64,000 nucleotides of DNA from Macrostomum hystrix (lineage: Eukaryota > Platyhelminthes > Macrostomidae). Location: assembly GCA_950097015.1 (NCBI GenBank), contig CATNEN010000039.1:2396501-2460500 (forward strand), given 5' to 3'. The position numbers and the translations under genes were made by a program. The notes under the pieces were generated by a model. The model did not search any database. It was not told where the DNA came from and was given only the letters and a program-made list of their open reading frames with translations. Shown piece after piece: positions 1-11,724 of this stretch. The first letter of the stretch is position 1. Every line of letters starts with the position of its first letter.

Positions 1-509
1 GTGGGGTTTCCCAAAAATATTTATTACCGAGGTTGGATTCCCTGTTGCCGTATGAGTACTTTTTAGTTCGACCTGATCTCTAAATTCTTATATTCTGTGC
101 AAGTCTAAATAAAAATTGTTAGTAAATACAATATCCATAGCCTATGTACTCAGGCTCATACCTGTATCGGAGATATGAAACACGATAGCTGTAGTGTTTT
201 ACACGCATCACTGGCTAGATTATTGTATTCAGTTTTTAGTAAACTAGCAATAAAAAGTGACAACTAGAATAAGCCGGTCAAAGAGCGCATTGTGGCGGGA
301 CAGATAAATTACCCTGGAAGGCGGTCTGCAGGTCCGCCGGCAGGCCTGTGATAGATTTGTTTTCAATAAATAATAAAATACACACACATACTACTGAAAT
401 CGCAGTTTGCTTAATTCAATCAATTTACCAGCGAATGTGAGAGAAGCAATGAACTAAAATTATGAAAAAATTCTGCAATCCAGAAACTCGATTACGATTA
501 GAGCGCGGT
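1..509. other. AT-rich sequence, no gene supported
   Basis: The 3' coding part of PITPNM should lie here or further left. Only one weak candidate exon (345-313, minus) has AG and GT borders and the right phase, and its residues do not match the family, so I leave it unassigned. Confidence 0.4.
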
Positions 510-1405
510 TTGGGATTAATTATGACAGGACAAGGATTAGGATACGATAATGGGATGTAGACTGATATTAGGCCGTCTGACTATAATTGTGATTGCGATC
601 ACTACTGGACAGTGGCATTGGGATCAGGTTTGGGATTAGACTGTAGGAATAACATCAGAATTGGGATCAAACACCGCGATTGGGATTGGGAATAGAAAGG
701 GGGATAGGGATTTGGAAGGATTAGGATTATAATCAGACCATGAGATTATGATTGGAATTAGACCGTGGAAAAATTATTAGCATTGGGATTAGACAGTGAG
801 ATTCGGTTTGGGATTAGACAGTGAGATTAGGTTTGGGATTAGACAGTGGGATTAGGTTTGGGATTAGACAGTGAGATTAGGATTGGGATTAGGTTTGGGA
901 TTAGACAGTGAGATTAGGATTGGGATTAGACAGTGAGATTAGGATTGGGATTAGACAGTGGGATTAGGATTGGGATTAGACAGTGGGATTAGGTTTGGGA
1001 TTAGGTTTGGGATTAGACAGTGAGATTAGGTTTGGGATTAGACAGTGAGATTAGGATTGGGATTAGGTTTGGGATTAGACAGTGGGATTAGGTTTGGGAT
1101 TAGACAGTGAGATTAGGATTGGGATTAGACAGTGAGATTAGGTTTGGGATTAGACAGTGAGATTAGGTTTAGGATTAGACAGTGGGATTAGGTTTGGGAT
1201 TAGGTTTGGGATTAGACAGTGAGATTAGGATTGGGATTAGACAGTGAGATTAGGATTGGGATTAGGTTTGGGATTAGACAGTGGGATTAGGTTTGGGATT
1301 AGACAGTGAGATTAGGATTGGGATTAGACAGTGAGATTAGGTTTGGGATTAGACAGTGAGATTAGGATTGGGATTAGACAGTGAGATTAGGATTGGGATT
1401 AGATC
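510..1405. repeat. Minisatellite, ~25-bp unit around GGGATTAG (PITPNM intron 9)
   Basis: Ordered array from about 783 with units built from GGGATTAGACAGTGA and GATTAGGTTT halves. The stretch 510-780 is a decayed fringe of the same motif. It begins about 130 bp downstream of the exon 9 donor (minus sense). About 25 copies. Confidence 0.9.
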
Positions 1406-1537
1406 TTGGTATCAGATTTGGGTTCCTAATAGCATTGAAGTCAATGCTACAAGAAGAGCAGCAACGAATTCCTACGTTATCCAAGGGAAATCTCAGCATG
1501 ATTTCTAAGGCCAGTGGAAGCGCACAGCTGCACCTAC

Positions 1538-4500
1538 CGCACTTGTCTCTCTGGCTGGCGATACGCCTGTAGGCCAGCACAAGGGCCAGGGGGCAGCCCA
1601 ACAGGAACAGGTCCGACACATCGAACCCCAGCCCGAATTCTTCTGCATTGTTAGTCTGGGCAGCGGCACCCTCATTCAGCGACTGAAGTCTCCGGGCTGC
1701 GCTGCGACCTCCGCTGCCAGCACCTTCATCGCCAGACGTTGAAGCCGAAGCTGAAGGCAGCGGCATCGACGGTTTTGGCTTCAACCGCTGCCGCTGCTCG
1801 AGGCGATCTGGCGCCGAGTCCAGCTTGTGCACCGGCGGGCGAGTCGCCGGACTCTCGCTGCCGTTGAGCCCGCCGACGCTGCCACCACCGCCGCCGTCGG
1901 CCTTGCGAGACTGACGCACCCGCGTCAGGACGTCGTAGCCGACAATGCCGCCGGTGCTGTCGCCTATGATGCACACCTGAGAAATGAGAAATGGGGAATG
2001 GGAAATAGGAAATGGGGAATGGGAAATGGGAAATGAGAAATGGGAAATGGGAAATGGGGAATGGGAAATGGGAAATGAGAAATGGGAAATGGGGAATGGG
2101 AAATAAGAAATCAGACAGCAAGACTCTTAGCAATGAGAAATTGAACAGTCAGAAACTAAGGTAATGCAGGTACCTTAATCATTACTTCCTCACCTGTCCA
2201 GTAAAGTTACGCCCCTCCTGGGACGCTAGGAACTCTCTGTAGCGCTCATTTATTCGCCCGGCAACCGTTGCCAGGGTGGCGGCGTACTCAGGCGAGCTGG
2301 TGAACAGCAGCGGCACGGTTGCTATGGGGATGTGATCGTAGGCCAGTGTCACAGAGGCATCAGCCTGGCTTGCCGCGCCCCGCTGCAGCCGATACTGGTA
2401 GGGCGACACCGTGGTCAGAGCCTGCAGGGCCTCAGTCACCTGCGGACGACAATTCAAGATTTGGACAGAAAATGTGAGACAGGTCACTGATTCTATCTTC
2501 AACTCTCGCTTCTGTAGCGACTCAAACGCTTCTTAAACTACTCAAACGCTTCTTAAACGCTTCTTAATGCACACGCTTAACTCACCAGAGGCGGCACTGA
2601 CACAAGCCTGACAGCAAACCTGCCAGCCAGGCAGCGGTAATGCTGGCCAACCAGGGATGCCAGGGTGGCCCGCAGGGTGGCAATGTCCGCGTGCTTGTTG
2701 TGGTACTCGTGATTCGTGTCCAGCACGCTGCCGCCGTGAAGCACCAGAAACAGGACGCGACAACCCGCGCCGCGGCTGGCGGCGGAAGACGAAGGCGCCG
2801 CAGAGACGGTCACGTGATGCCGATGACCGTCCGGTAGGCGATGCTCTGCGACAGCGGACGCGCAGGCAATTCCGGCAGCGGTGGCCATGGCTGCGAGATC
2901 CTGGGGGCTTGAGCAGCTGGCATAGGAGACAGTGTCAATCTCGGAGTTCGCGTCGAAAAATTCGTCGGCTTCGTCATCGTCTTCGCTGAAGCTGCCGCGC
3001 CTGCGTTGAATGGACTCGATGCTGTTGGCCTTCCAGCCAGCTGCTAGCGACGTGTCTGAGCGAAATTATAAGCAGACAATGTCTGGTGAGATCAGGAACT
3101 GGGACTTCCCTGATCGGAGGACTTGGATTTCCCCCAAACGGAGGACAAGGATTTCCCTGATCGGAGGACTAGGATTTCCCCCCAAACGGAGGACAAGGAT
3201 TTCCCTGATCGGAGGACTTGGATTTCCCCCAAACGGAGGACAAGGATTTCCCTGATCGGAGGACTTGGATTTCCCCCAAACGGAGGACTAGGATTTCCCC
3301 CAAACGGAGGACTAGGATTTCCCCCCCAAACGGGGGACTTGGATTTCCCCCACACTGAGGACTAGGATTTCCCTGATTGAAGGACTGGGATTGCCCTGAC
3401 CGGAGGACTAGGATTTCCGAGGACTAGGATTTCCCTGATTGGAGGACTGGGATTGCCCTGACCGGAGGACTAAGATAGCCTTGAACAGAGGTGTTTGATT
3501 TCCGTGACCGGAGGACTGGGATTTCCGTGACCGGAGGACTAGAATTTCCGAGGACTAGGATTTCCCTGATTGGAGGACTGGGATTGCCCTGACCGGAGGA
3601 CTAGGATTTCCCTGATTGGAGGACTGGGATTGCCCTGACCGGAGGACTAGGATTTCCCTGATTGGAGGACTGGGATTTCCCTGATTGGAGGACTGGGATT
3701 GCCCTGACCGGAGGACTAAGATAGCCTTGAACAGAGGTCTTTGATTTTCGTGACCGGAGGACTGGGATTTCCGTGACCGGAGGACTGGGATTTCCGTGAC
3801 CGGAGGACTGGGATTTCCCTGATCTAAACTTAGGGATTAGCCAGAATTGTCTGCAAAAAATAATTTTCTTACAAATGTTTAATTATTGCTGTGAAAGTTA
3901 CAATAAAAAGCGGAGCACTGAAATATTATTTTAGTATTTTAAAAAGCAGAATTTAACTGGCGTACTTAACTACGTTACAAGTTTTATAAGTAGGCTCATT
4001 AATAAATGAAAGATTGCATGCTTAACCCAAAGAAATGCAGCAGCCCAAAATCAAAAACAGCAAACAGCAAATATCTATAACCCCAAGCAACTAGAATCCC
4101 AAGCATCTGGAATCCCAAGTATCTAGAATCCCAAATATCTAGAATCCCAAATATCTAGAATAACAAATATCTAGAATCCCAAATATCTAGAATCCCAAGT
4201 TTCTAGAATCCCAAGCATCTGGAATCCCAAGTATCTAGAATCCCAAATATCTAGAATCCCAAATATCTAGAATAACAAATATCTAGAATCCCAAATATCT
4301 AGAATCCCAAGTTTCTAGAATCCCAAGAAACTAGAATCCCAAATATCTAGAATCCCAAGTATCTAGAATCCCAAATATCTAGAATCCCAAAGGCCTCTAA
4401 TATCAAAAGTCAATTAATCGAAATCATTTATATTACTGTCATTAATAACAGCTAAAAAGCTAAAAATGGCAGTAAAAAAATTAGAAATAGAAAAAAAGCA

Positions 4501-7500
4501 TTTTCTTTAAATCAGTTCCGCTTCCCAATGCAATCAGAAAACAGCTGCCTATAGTAAAAGTATTAGCAATTGATTGAATAAATGAAATTCTTTTTGAATT
4601 AAAAAGGTACAATATGGCAAAGAAAAAATCTATAAATTGATGGTTACCTAGCACCGAGGGAAAGTGCAAGTCGGCATCGTAGAACTGCAAGTCCTCTGAA
4701 AATAATTTGATAATGGCAGCATGTCAAATTGTGCGCAAAATGTCCTACTGTCCAACGTTTTTTAACTGCTAGTATGAATCGATTATCAATTTTTTCGATG
4801 TTGCTGTCAAAAACTCTGATGCGGAAACAAAACAAAAAAGCGTTTCCGACAAAAATATACGAGAGCAAAAAAATTTGACCTGAAATCGGACTTTAGATAG
4901 ACAGAAATGACACAGTCCATTTGGGCCAGATGTACAGTCCGTGGACTGGAATTTCTACCCGAACTGATGCTGGTACTCCTTTTACAAATGGGTGAGCTGC
5001 TGTTTTGAAATTCGCAAAACTGTCAAACCTAGCTACTTACAGTAGGGAGCAAAGCTTCAAGCAGTTTCAGCACTCACCCTGACTGGTGGCTCTGGTGCCC
5101 AGCTCCTCTGGCGAGGCGGCTGCTGATGCCAACGCCGCAGCGGATCCGGCCGCTGTAACTGTTCTAGACGAAACCGTGTCAATATTCTTCCCATCCCCGG
5201 CTGCCACAGTGTGGTCCTGGGAGACAGGTGAGATGTACTTGTGCTTAGGAAATAGACTGGGAATATCACAGGGAACTACTGACCCACAAGGTACCTAAAC
5301 CATCCACCTGGTACCTAAACACACCCACCTGGTACCTAAACCACCCACCTGGTACCTAAACACACACCTGGTACCTAAACCACCCACCTGGTACCTAAAC
5401 ACACCCACCTGGTACCTAAACCACCCACCTGGTACCTAAACACACACACATGGTACCTAAACACACACACCTGGTACCTAAACACACACACCTGGTACCT
5501 AAACACACACACCTGGTACCTAAACACACACACCTGGTACCTAAACACACACACCTGGTCCCTAAACCACCCACCTGGTACCTAAACAGACACACCTGGT
5601 ACCTAAACCACCCACCTGGTACCTAAACCACCCACCTGGTACCTAAACATTTCTCAGAAGTGATTTGAGCAGTTTACAAAATCTCAGGTCAGCACCTGCT
5701 CCTGCTCAGCCACAGCGGCGGCCATTTTGTCCTGCAGAGCCGCGGCAGTCTCGGCCTCCAGGCGTCGAATATCCTCCATGGTGAGGCCGACCCATTCGTC
5801 CTGCCAGGCCCACGCCTGCCTGTGAGCCCGCAGCATGGTCTTGCGCAGGGCCACGTCATGAATGAAGCGCTCAATTTTGGTCTGCATGCCCCAGTAGCGA
5901 AACTCCACGCGGCACAGCTTGTAGCTGCACATGATGGCTGACCTGCCGTCCCGAGTCAGCGGCTTAGCCGAGGCCTCCTCCCGCCAGCTGTCGCTTAGCG
6001 GACCCCGGCCGGTGCGCTCGGATACAAACAGACGGGGATCTTCCTCCCGACTGTACTGGCCAGGGTCGACCGGGTCACGGACAATGTCAATGTAGTCCAC
6101 CTGGAGATTAAAATGGCTCAGCTGTCAATCCTGGATTATCCCAGCTGTCAATCCTAGATTATCCTAGCTGTCAATCCTGGATTATCCCAGATGTCAATCC
6201 TGGATTATCCCAGATGAAAATCCTGCATAATCCCAGATGTCAATCATGGATTATCCCAACAGTCAATCCTGAATTATCCCAGCTGTCAATCCTGGATTAT
6301 CCCAGCTGTCAATCCTAGATTATCCTAGCTGTCAATCCTGGATTATCCCAGATGCCAATCCTGGATTAACCCAGACGTCAATCCTGGATTATCCCAGATG
6401 AAAATCCTGCATAATCCCAGATGTCAATCATGGATTATCCCAACAGTCAATCCTGAATTATCCCAGCTGTCAATCCTGGATTATCCCAGATGTCAATCCT
6501 GGATTATCCCAGCTGTCAATCCTAGATTATCCCAGCTGTCAATCCTAGATTATCCCAGCTGTCAATCCTAGATTATCCCAGCTGTCAATCCCGGATTATC
6601 CCAGATGCCAATCCTGGATTAACCCAGACGTCAATCCTGGATTATCCCAGATGAAAATCCTGCATAATCCCAGATGTCAATCATGGATTATCCCAACAGT
6701 CAATCCTGAATTATCCCAGCTGTCAATCCTGGATTATCCCAGATGTCAATCCTGGCTTATCCCATATGTCAATCCTAGATTATCCCAGATGTCAATCCTG
6801 GATTATTCCAGATGTCAATCCTGGATTATCCCAGATGTCAATCCTAGATTACCCTATCTGTCAATCCTGGATGATCCCACCTGTTAATCCTGGATTAACC
6901 CAGATGTCAATCCTGGATTATCCCAGATATCAATCATGGATTATCCCAACAGTCAATCCTGAATTATCCCAGCTGTCAATCCTGGATTATCCCAGATGTC
7001 AATCCTGGATTATCCCATATGTCAATCCTGTTATATCCCATCCCTGTGCATACCTGTCGTGAACGCTCGGAGCCGCGCAGATCAAAGACATTATCAGTGG
7101 AGCCGGGATCGTCCCTGTACACGGTCTCAATCTCCAGCATGAACTTTTCCACAAACGGGCACTTGTAGCGCGTCTTAGTGTAGGGATAAGCGTTCCACGC
7201 CTCCTCCTCCACCCGCAATGCCGACTTTGGTAGGATTGCCCGAAACCAGGCTAAAATGTGTTTGTGATTACTTCAGGTCAGTCTAATAACAATAAAATAC
7301 TCGAATAACAATATTTAGTTAGTAAGACAATGTTCCACAACAAACACAATTAACAGATGACATTAACTTCTCCTAGAGTCACTCACCTGAACTCCCTCAG
7401 TCACTCACCTGAACTCCCTCAGTCACTCACCTGAACTCTCCCTCAGTCACTCATCTGAACTCTCCCTCAGTTACTCACCTGAACTCTCCCTCAGTCACTC

Positions 7501-10500
7501 ATCTGAACCCTCCCTCAGTTACTCACCTGAACTCTCCCTCAGTCACTCACCTGAACCCTCCCTCAGTCACTCACCTGAACCCTCCCTCAGTCACTCACCT
7601 GAACTCTCCCTCAGTCACTCACCTGATCTCTCCCTCAGTCACTCATCCGAACTCTCCCTCAGTCACTCACCTGAACCCTCCCTCAGTTACTCACCTGAAC
7701 CCTCCCTCAGTCACTCAAGTGAACTCACACAGTCACTCACCTGAACTCTCCCTCAGTCACTCTCCTGAACTCTCCCTCAGTCACTCTCCTGAACTCTCCC
7801 TCAGTTACTCACCTGAACCCTCCCTCAGTTACTCACCTGAACCCTCCCTCAGTTACTCACCTGAACCCTCCCTCAGTTACTCACCTGAACCCTCCCTCAG
7901 TCACTCAAGTGAACTCACACAGTCACTCACCTGAACCCTCCCTCAGTCACTCATCTGAACTCTCCCTCAGTTACTCATCTGAACCCTCCCTCAGTTACTC
8001 ACCTGAACCCTCCCTCAGTTACTCACCTGAACCCTCCCTCAGTTACTCACCTGAACCCTCCCTCAGTCACTCAAGTGAACTCACACAGTCACTCACCTGA
8101 ACCCTCCCTCAGTCACTCAAGTGAACTCACACAGTCACTCTCCTGAACTGAATGCAAACATAGCTGAAAATTCCAAGAGAAACACAATGAAATAATAAGC
8201 ACTCACACGGCAGGTGGCTGCCCACGTGATAGATCTTGAATGTGTACTGGCCTCGGCCGCTGGGTCCCGGCCCATTCTCGTACGGCTCATTCTTGATGAT
8301 CTCAACACCGGAGCCGGTGCCTGTGCTCTCTTCGCGTGACTTTTTCTGCGTGGAGGGGCCATGGAGGGACGTCGCATTGAGAACCGCGCGATTTGCTTAG
8401 CTAGATCGGACATGCTTTGTAGGCTGTGAGGTAAGGCTGTGGAGTAGTCTGGCGAGTAGGTTGGGGAGTAGGCTGGGGAGTAGGCTGTGGAGTAGACTCC
8501 ACAGTGGGGGCAGTAGGAAATTGGGGAAGCAGGGGGGAAGCAGTGTGGAAGCAGTGGGGAAGCAGTGGGGAAGCAGTGGGGAAGCAGTGGGGAAGCAGTG
8601 GGGAAGCAGTGGGGAAGCAGTGGGGAAGCAGTGTGGAAGCAGTGTGGAAGCAGTGTGGAAGCAGTGTGGAAGCAGTGTGGAAGCAGTGTGGAAGCAGTGT
8701 GGAAGCAGTGGGGAAGCAGTGTGGAAGCAGTGGGAAAGCAGTGGGGAAGCAGTGGGAAAGCAGTGGGGAAGCAGTGGGGAAGCAGTGGGGAAGCAGTGGG
8801 GAAGCAGTGGAGAAGCAGTGGGAGGCAATGGAAAGCAGTGAATGCAGGCAGTAGTGAAAATGGGGAGGCTGTTGATTCACAATCATTCACAATCATTGAT
8901 TCACACACTTATCCATTCACAGTTAGCGATTCACACGCTTATCTATTCACAGTTAGCGATTCACACACTTATCCATTAACAGTTAGCGATTCACACACTT
9001 ATCCATTCACAGTTAGCGATTCACACACTTATCCATTCACAGTTAGCGATTCACACACTTATCCATTCACAGTTAGCGATTCACACACTTATCCATTCAC
9101 ATTTAGCGATTCACACACTTATCCATTCACAGTTAGCGATTCACACGCTAATCCATTCACAATAATCGATTCACACACTTATCCATTCACAATAATCGAT
9201 TCACACACTTATCCATTCACAATCATCGATTCACACACTTATCCATTCACAGTTAGCGATTCACACACTTATCCATTCACAGTTAGCGATTCACACGCTA
9301 ATCCATTCACAATAATCGATTCACACACTTATCCATTCACAATAATCGATTCACACACTTATCCATTCACAATCATCGATTCACACACTTATCCATTCAC
9401 AATCAGCGATTCACACACTTATCCATTCACAGTTAGCGATTCACACACTTATCAATTTACAATGACCAACTTATACATTCATTCCCTAAAAATCATGAAT
9501 TTACAATAATTTACTCCCAACCAACAATTCACATATTCTAATTCATGCATAGACTGACACAAATTATTAGGTAAGTACTTCGATATATAATTCTGCATTG
9601 CAAAATCAGCTATTGCGTTGCGGTACACAGATGGACTTCAGAAGACACCTGAGGGAGGCCTCATGCACCCCTGCGGGGTGGGAATGCATAGAGCGGAAAA
9701 CTGCATCGAGGAACACATAAGACAGCAAGGGAGGGAAGCGAGACAGATAATCAATGAAAGAAATTCCCTAAACGGAGGCTTCTAGGAGGCCGCGGGTGGC
9801 AACTATTAGATGGGGAGTTGAAATCACGTGACATTGAGGCGGCATAGAAACGAGACATTGCCTTTTCCCTAATACCAATCCCGCACGAACCAATGGACAA
9901 TTTGCCGGCAGCAGCTAGGCCAGCTAAAAATAGAAGACCATGCAGCTTGCACTTTTATTATCGACTTCTTCTTGCTTGCATGCATCTCCTCAGAAGATAA
10001 GCGCATCTTTTGCAGAGGGTCTGGGAGCAGCAGCCGCTGATTAGGGGGTGTCACATTTCTTTGTCTCTGAGCTTGCTCTATAGCCTACTACAGCGATAGG
10101 AAAAGATGAAGCTCAAGATTATCGAGAGAGACGGGGGAGGAGAGAGACTGATAGCTCGCAGCGAGACCACGCCCTGACAGTCTCGGTCTCGCTGGTCGCC
10201 CATAAGCAAGTACGCTTGAGTGCGCACTAGATTAGCCGTTCCCAGCTCCAGGGAGAAATCAAAACAAAGGCCCTGGGCTTGTCATACTGTTTGACAGCTC
10301 TAGCCAGAGACTAGGGAGGCTGAGGGGTGCTAGGGAAGTCTATGCTATGGAAGTCTATGCTAGGGAAGTCTTTGCTATGGAAGTCTATGCTATGGAAGTC
10401 TATGCTATGGAAGTCTATGCTAGGGAAGTCTTTGCTATGGAAGTCTATGCTATGGAAGTCTATGCTAGGGAAGTCTATACTTGGGAAGTCTATGCTAGGG

Positions 10501-11151
10501 AAGTCTATGCTAGGGAAGTCTATACTTGGGAAGTCTATGCTAGGGAAGTCTATGCTAGGGAAGTCTATGCTATGGAAGTCTATGCTATGGAAGTCTATGC
10601 TATGGAAGTCTATGCTAGGGAAGTCTATGCTAGGGAAGTCTATACTTGGGAAGTCTATGCTAGGGAAGTCTATGCTAGGGAAGTCTATGCTAGGGAAGTC
10701 TATGCTATGGAAGTCTATGCTAGGGAAGTCTATGCTAGGGAAGTCTATGCTATGGAAGTCTATGCTAGGGAAGTCTATGCTAGGGAAGTCTATGCTAGGG
10801 AAGTCTATGCTAGGGAAGTCTATGCTAGGGAAGTCTATGCTATGGAAGTCTATGCTAGGGAAGTCTATACTTGGGAAGTCTATGCTAGGGTAGTCTATAC
10901 TTGGGAAGTCTATGCTAGGGAAGTCTATACTAGGGAAGTCTATACTCGGGAAGTCTATACTTGGGAAGTCTATGCTAGGGGAGTCTATGCTAGGGGAGTC
11001 TGATCGTTAACACAAGGAGGCCCAAGCAATACATGGCATCAGAATTTGTGCACATGCAGAGGTAGAGGCCAACCTGAATCATGTAGAGCTGGGCAATCCG
11101 GTACTCCTCCACCGACATTGGCATGCAGATGCGGTACTCCTTGATGTGCAT
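1538..11151 (-). CDS. PITPNM: Membrane-associated phosphatidylinositol transfer protein (PITPNM/RdgB), nine exons, 3' end beyond resolved part
   Basis: Exons on the minus strand: 11151-11074, 8345-8207, 7250-7054, 6100-5696, 5216-5078, 4695-4648, 3055-2586, 2439-2194, 1976-1538. All junctions are GT..AG and reading phase is continuous (2161 nt, 720 codons plus one base). Exons 1-4 (residues 1-273) are a PITP lipid-transfer domain, with MHIKEYRICMP at the start, then EEAWNAYPYTKTRY, FRYWGMQTKIERFIHD and AHRQAWAWQDEW. Exon 7 carries an acidic tract and the FFAT motif EFFDAN (about residues 367-372), which in the family binds ER VAP proteins. Exons 7-9 are the DDHD region, with LFLVLHGGSVLD, SQEGRNFTGQVCIIGD and FDVSDLFLLGCPLALVLAY. 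Family role: phosphatidylinositol/phosphatidic acid exchange at ER-plasma membrane contacts. The start is the methionine matching the family N-terminus. The rest of DDHD and the C-terminal LNS2 domain are not seen. Eight of nine introns hold tandem arrays. Confidence 0.93.
1981..2118. repeat. GGGAAAT/GAGAAAT array forming the 3' end of PITPNM intron 8
   Basis: Heptamer-based units in a 217-bp intron. On the minus strand the units (ATTTCCC, ATTTCTC) are pyrimidine-rich and run to the acceptor, whose CATTTCTCAG is itself a unit variant. Confidence 0.85.
2519..2572. repeat. Short tandem repeat in PITPNM intron 7
   Basis: ACTCAAACGCTTCTTAAA occurs twice, followed by a third partial CGCTTCTTAA, inside a 146-bp intron. 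Confidence 0.7.
3093..3825. repeat. Minisatellite, ~23-24-bp unit GGAGGAC..GGATTTCCC (PITPNM intron 6)
   Basis: About 31 units in two flavours: a left block with GGATTTCCCCCAAAC and a right block with GGATTTCCCTGATT or GGATTGCCCTGACC. A longer segment ending in GATAGCCTTGAACAGAGG appears twice (about 3470 and 3718). Confidence 0.9.
4081..4392. repeat. Minisatellite, 16-bp unit AATCCCAAATATCTAG (PITPNM intron 6)
   Basis: About 19 units. A 112-bp block of seven units is repeated in tandem (about 4097-4208 and 4209-4320), carrying the same private variants such as AATAACAAATATCTAG. Confidence 0.9.
5285..5650. repeat. Minisatellite, ~20-bp unit CACCTGGTACCTAAAC (PITPNM intron 4)
   Basis: About 18 units filling the intron 5217-5695. 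Read in the gene sense, each unit has TTTAG|GTACC and CCAG|GTGGGT or CCAG|GTGTGT. Confidence 0.9.
6113..7034. repeat. Minisatellite, 23-bp unit CAATCCTGGATTATCCCAG (PITPNM intron 3)
   Basis: About 40 units filling nearly the whole intron 6101-7053. A multi-unit block with AGATGAAAATCCTGCATAAT recurs at about 6214, 6398 and 6648. Confidence 0.92.
7371..8149. repeat. Minisatellite, 24-bp unit with splice-donor core (PITPNM intron 2)
   Basis: About 32 units of ACCTGAACYCTCCCTCAG with TTACTC or TCACTC. In the gene sense the unit reads GGTTCAG|GTGAGTGA, and about 20 copies keep the CAG|GTGAG core. Confidence 0.92.
8519..8850. repeat. Minisatellite, 11-bp unit GTGGGGAAGCA (PITPNM intron 1)
   Basis: About 30 units; a central block uses GTGTGGAAGCA instead. 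It begins about 170 bp downstream of the intron 1 acceptor side. Confidence 0.92.
8873..9465. repeat. Minisatellite, 30-bp unit CACTTATCCATTCAC.. (PITPNM intron 1)
   Basis: About 20 units of exactly 30 bp, alternating AGTTAGCGATT and AATAATCGATT halves. A 150-bp block of five units is repeated (about 9127 and 9277). Confidence 0.92.
9480..10320. other. Complex non-repetitive part of PITPNM intron 1 with promoter-like motifs
   Basis: Contains TCACGTGACA (about 9824), CCAATGG (about 9890), CCAGCTAAAAATAG (about 9920) and a perfect 9-bp stem AGCGAGACC/GGTCTCGCT (about 10158-10191). The only open frame from a downstream ATG (10105) is 23 codons. An internal or nested promoter is possible but unproven. 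Confidence 0.3.
10326..11002. repeat. Minisatellite, 15-bp unit GAAGTCTATGCTAGG (PITPNM intron 1)
   Basis: About 45 units, with variants CTATGG and TACTTGG in place of CTAGGG arranged in recurring multi-unit patterns. It starts about 70 bp from the exon 1 donor. Confidence 0.93.
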
Positions 11152-11309
11152 GCCTATTGTCTGTTGCCTGTCTAGAACTCAATTTGACGACTCAAACAGC
11201 GAAAATGCCAGCCTCTATTTGTCCGACTTCACGGCCAGAACTGAAATTTCCAGAGAGGCGGTAGTGGGAGAAAGAGCTGGATGGCGGCCGGGTTGGGGCG
11301 AACTGGGCG

Positions 11310-11385
11310 CCCTCTTCTACTTTCTACTTTCGCCTTTCCACTGAGTGCGCGGCGATGCGTTGCGGCCCGTTGGCTAAAAATAGCT
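11310..11385 (-). promoter_or_regulatory. Putative core promoter of the PITPNM gene
   Basis: Read on the minus strand, a near-palindromic GCTATTTTTAGC (about 11372-11383) is followed 25 bp later by CACTCAGT and then a GAAAGGCGAAAGTAG stretch, roughly 190 bp upstream of the PITPNM start codon. The first motif fits a TATA-like or MEF2-like element and TCAGT fits an initiator. The same pair occurs at 36259-36310. A GC-rich stretch including GGGGGCGG lies just upstream. The promoter assignment is inferred from spacing only. Confidence 0.4.
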
Positions 11386-11724
11386 CGCGGGTGGAGCTGG
11401 GAGGGGGCGGCCTGTCAGTCAGGCGGAGCGGGTAGGCCGTGAGACAGCGGGCTGTCCAATTGCGATGGAATAGGGACAGACTAGATTAACCAAATAATAC
11501 GAGATGCTGCATAGATAACGCCTGATGAAGGGATAGTTTGATAGTTAAAAATGCAAATTGCAATAGCTAGATAGATAGGACTAGGACTCACGCAAAACTA
11601 GAAAGCTCATACATATTATTTAATAAAATTTACATAAAAATTTGACTATATAACACTCAAATAGTCAAGACCTACTTCAGATAGATAGTTAAAAGTCACA
11701 CATACCTTTAATTTTGTCTAAGTG

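Noticed and set aside
313-345. Tenth PITPNM exon (33 bp, minus, AG..GT borders, correct phase)
   Set aside because: Encoded residues (LPADLQTAFQ) do not match the expected DDHD continuation; borders of this quality arise by chance.
783-1405. Interstitial telomere-like repeat (GGGATTAG, TTAGG)
   Set aside because: Units are about 25 bp with GACAGTGA inserted; there is no perfect TTAGGG tandem run, so resemblance is superficial.
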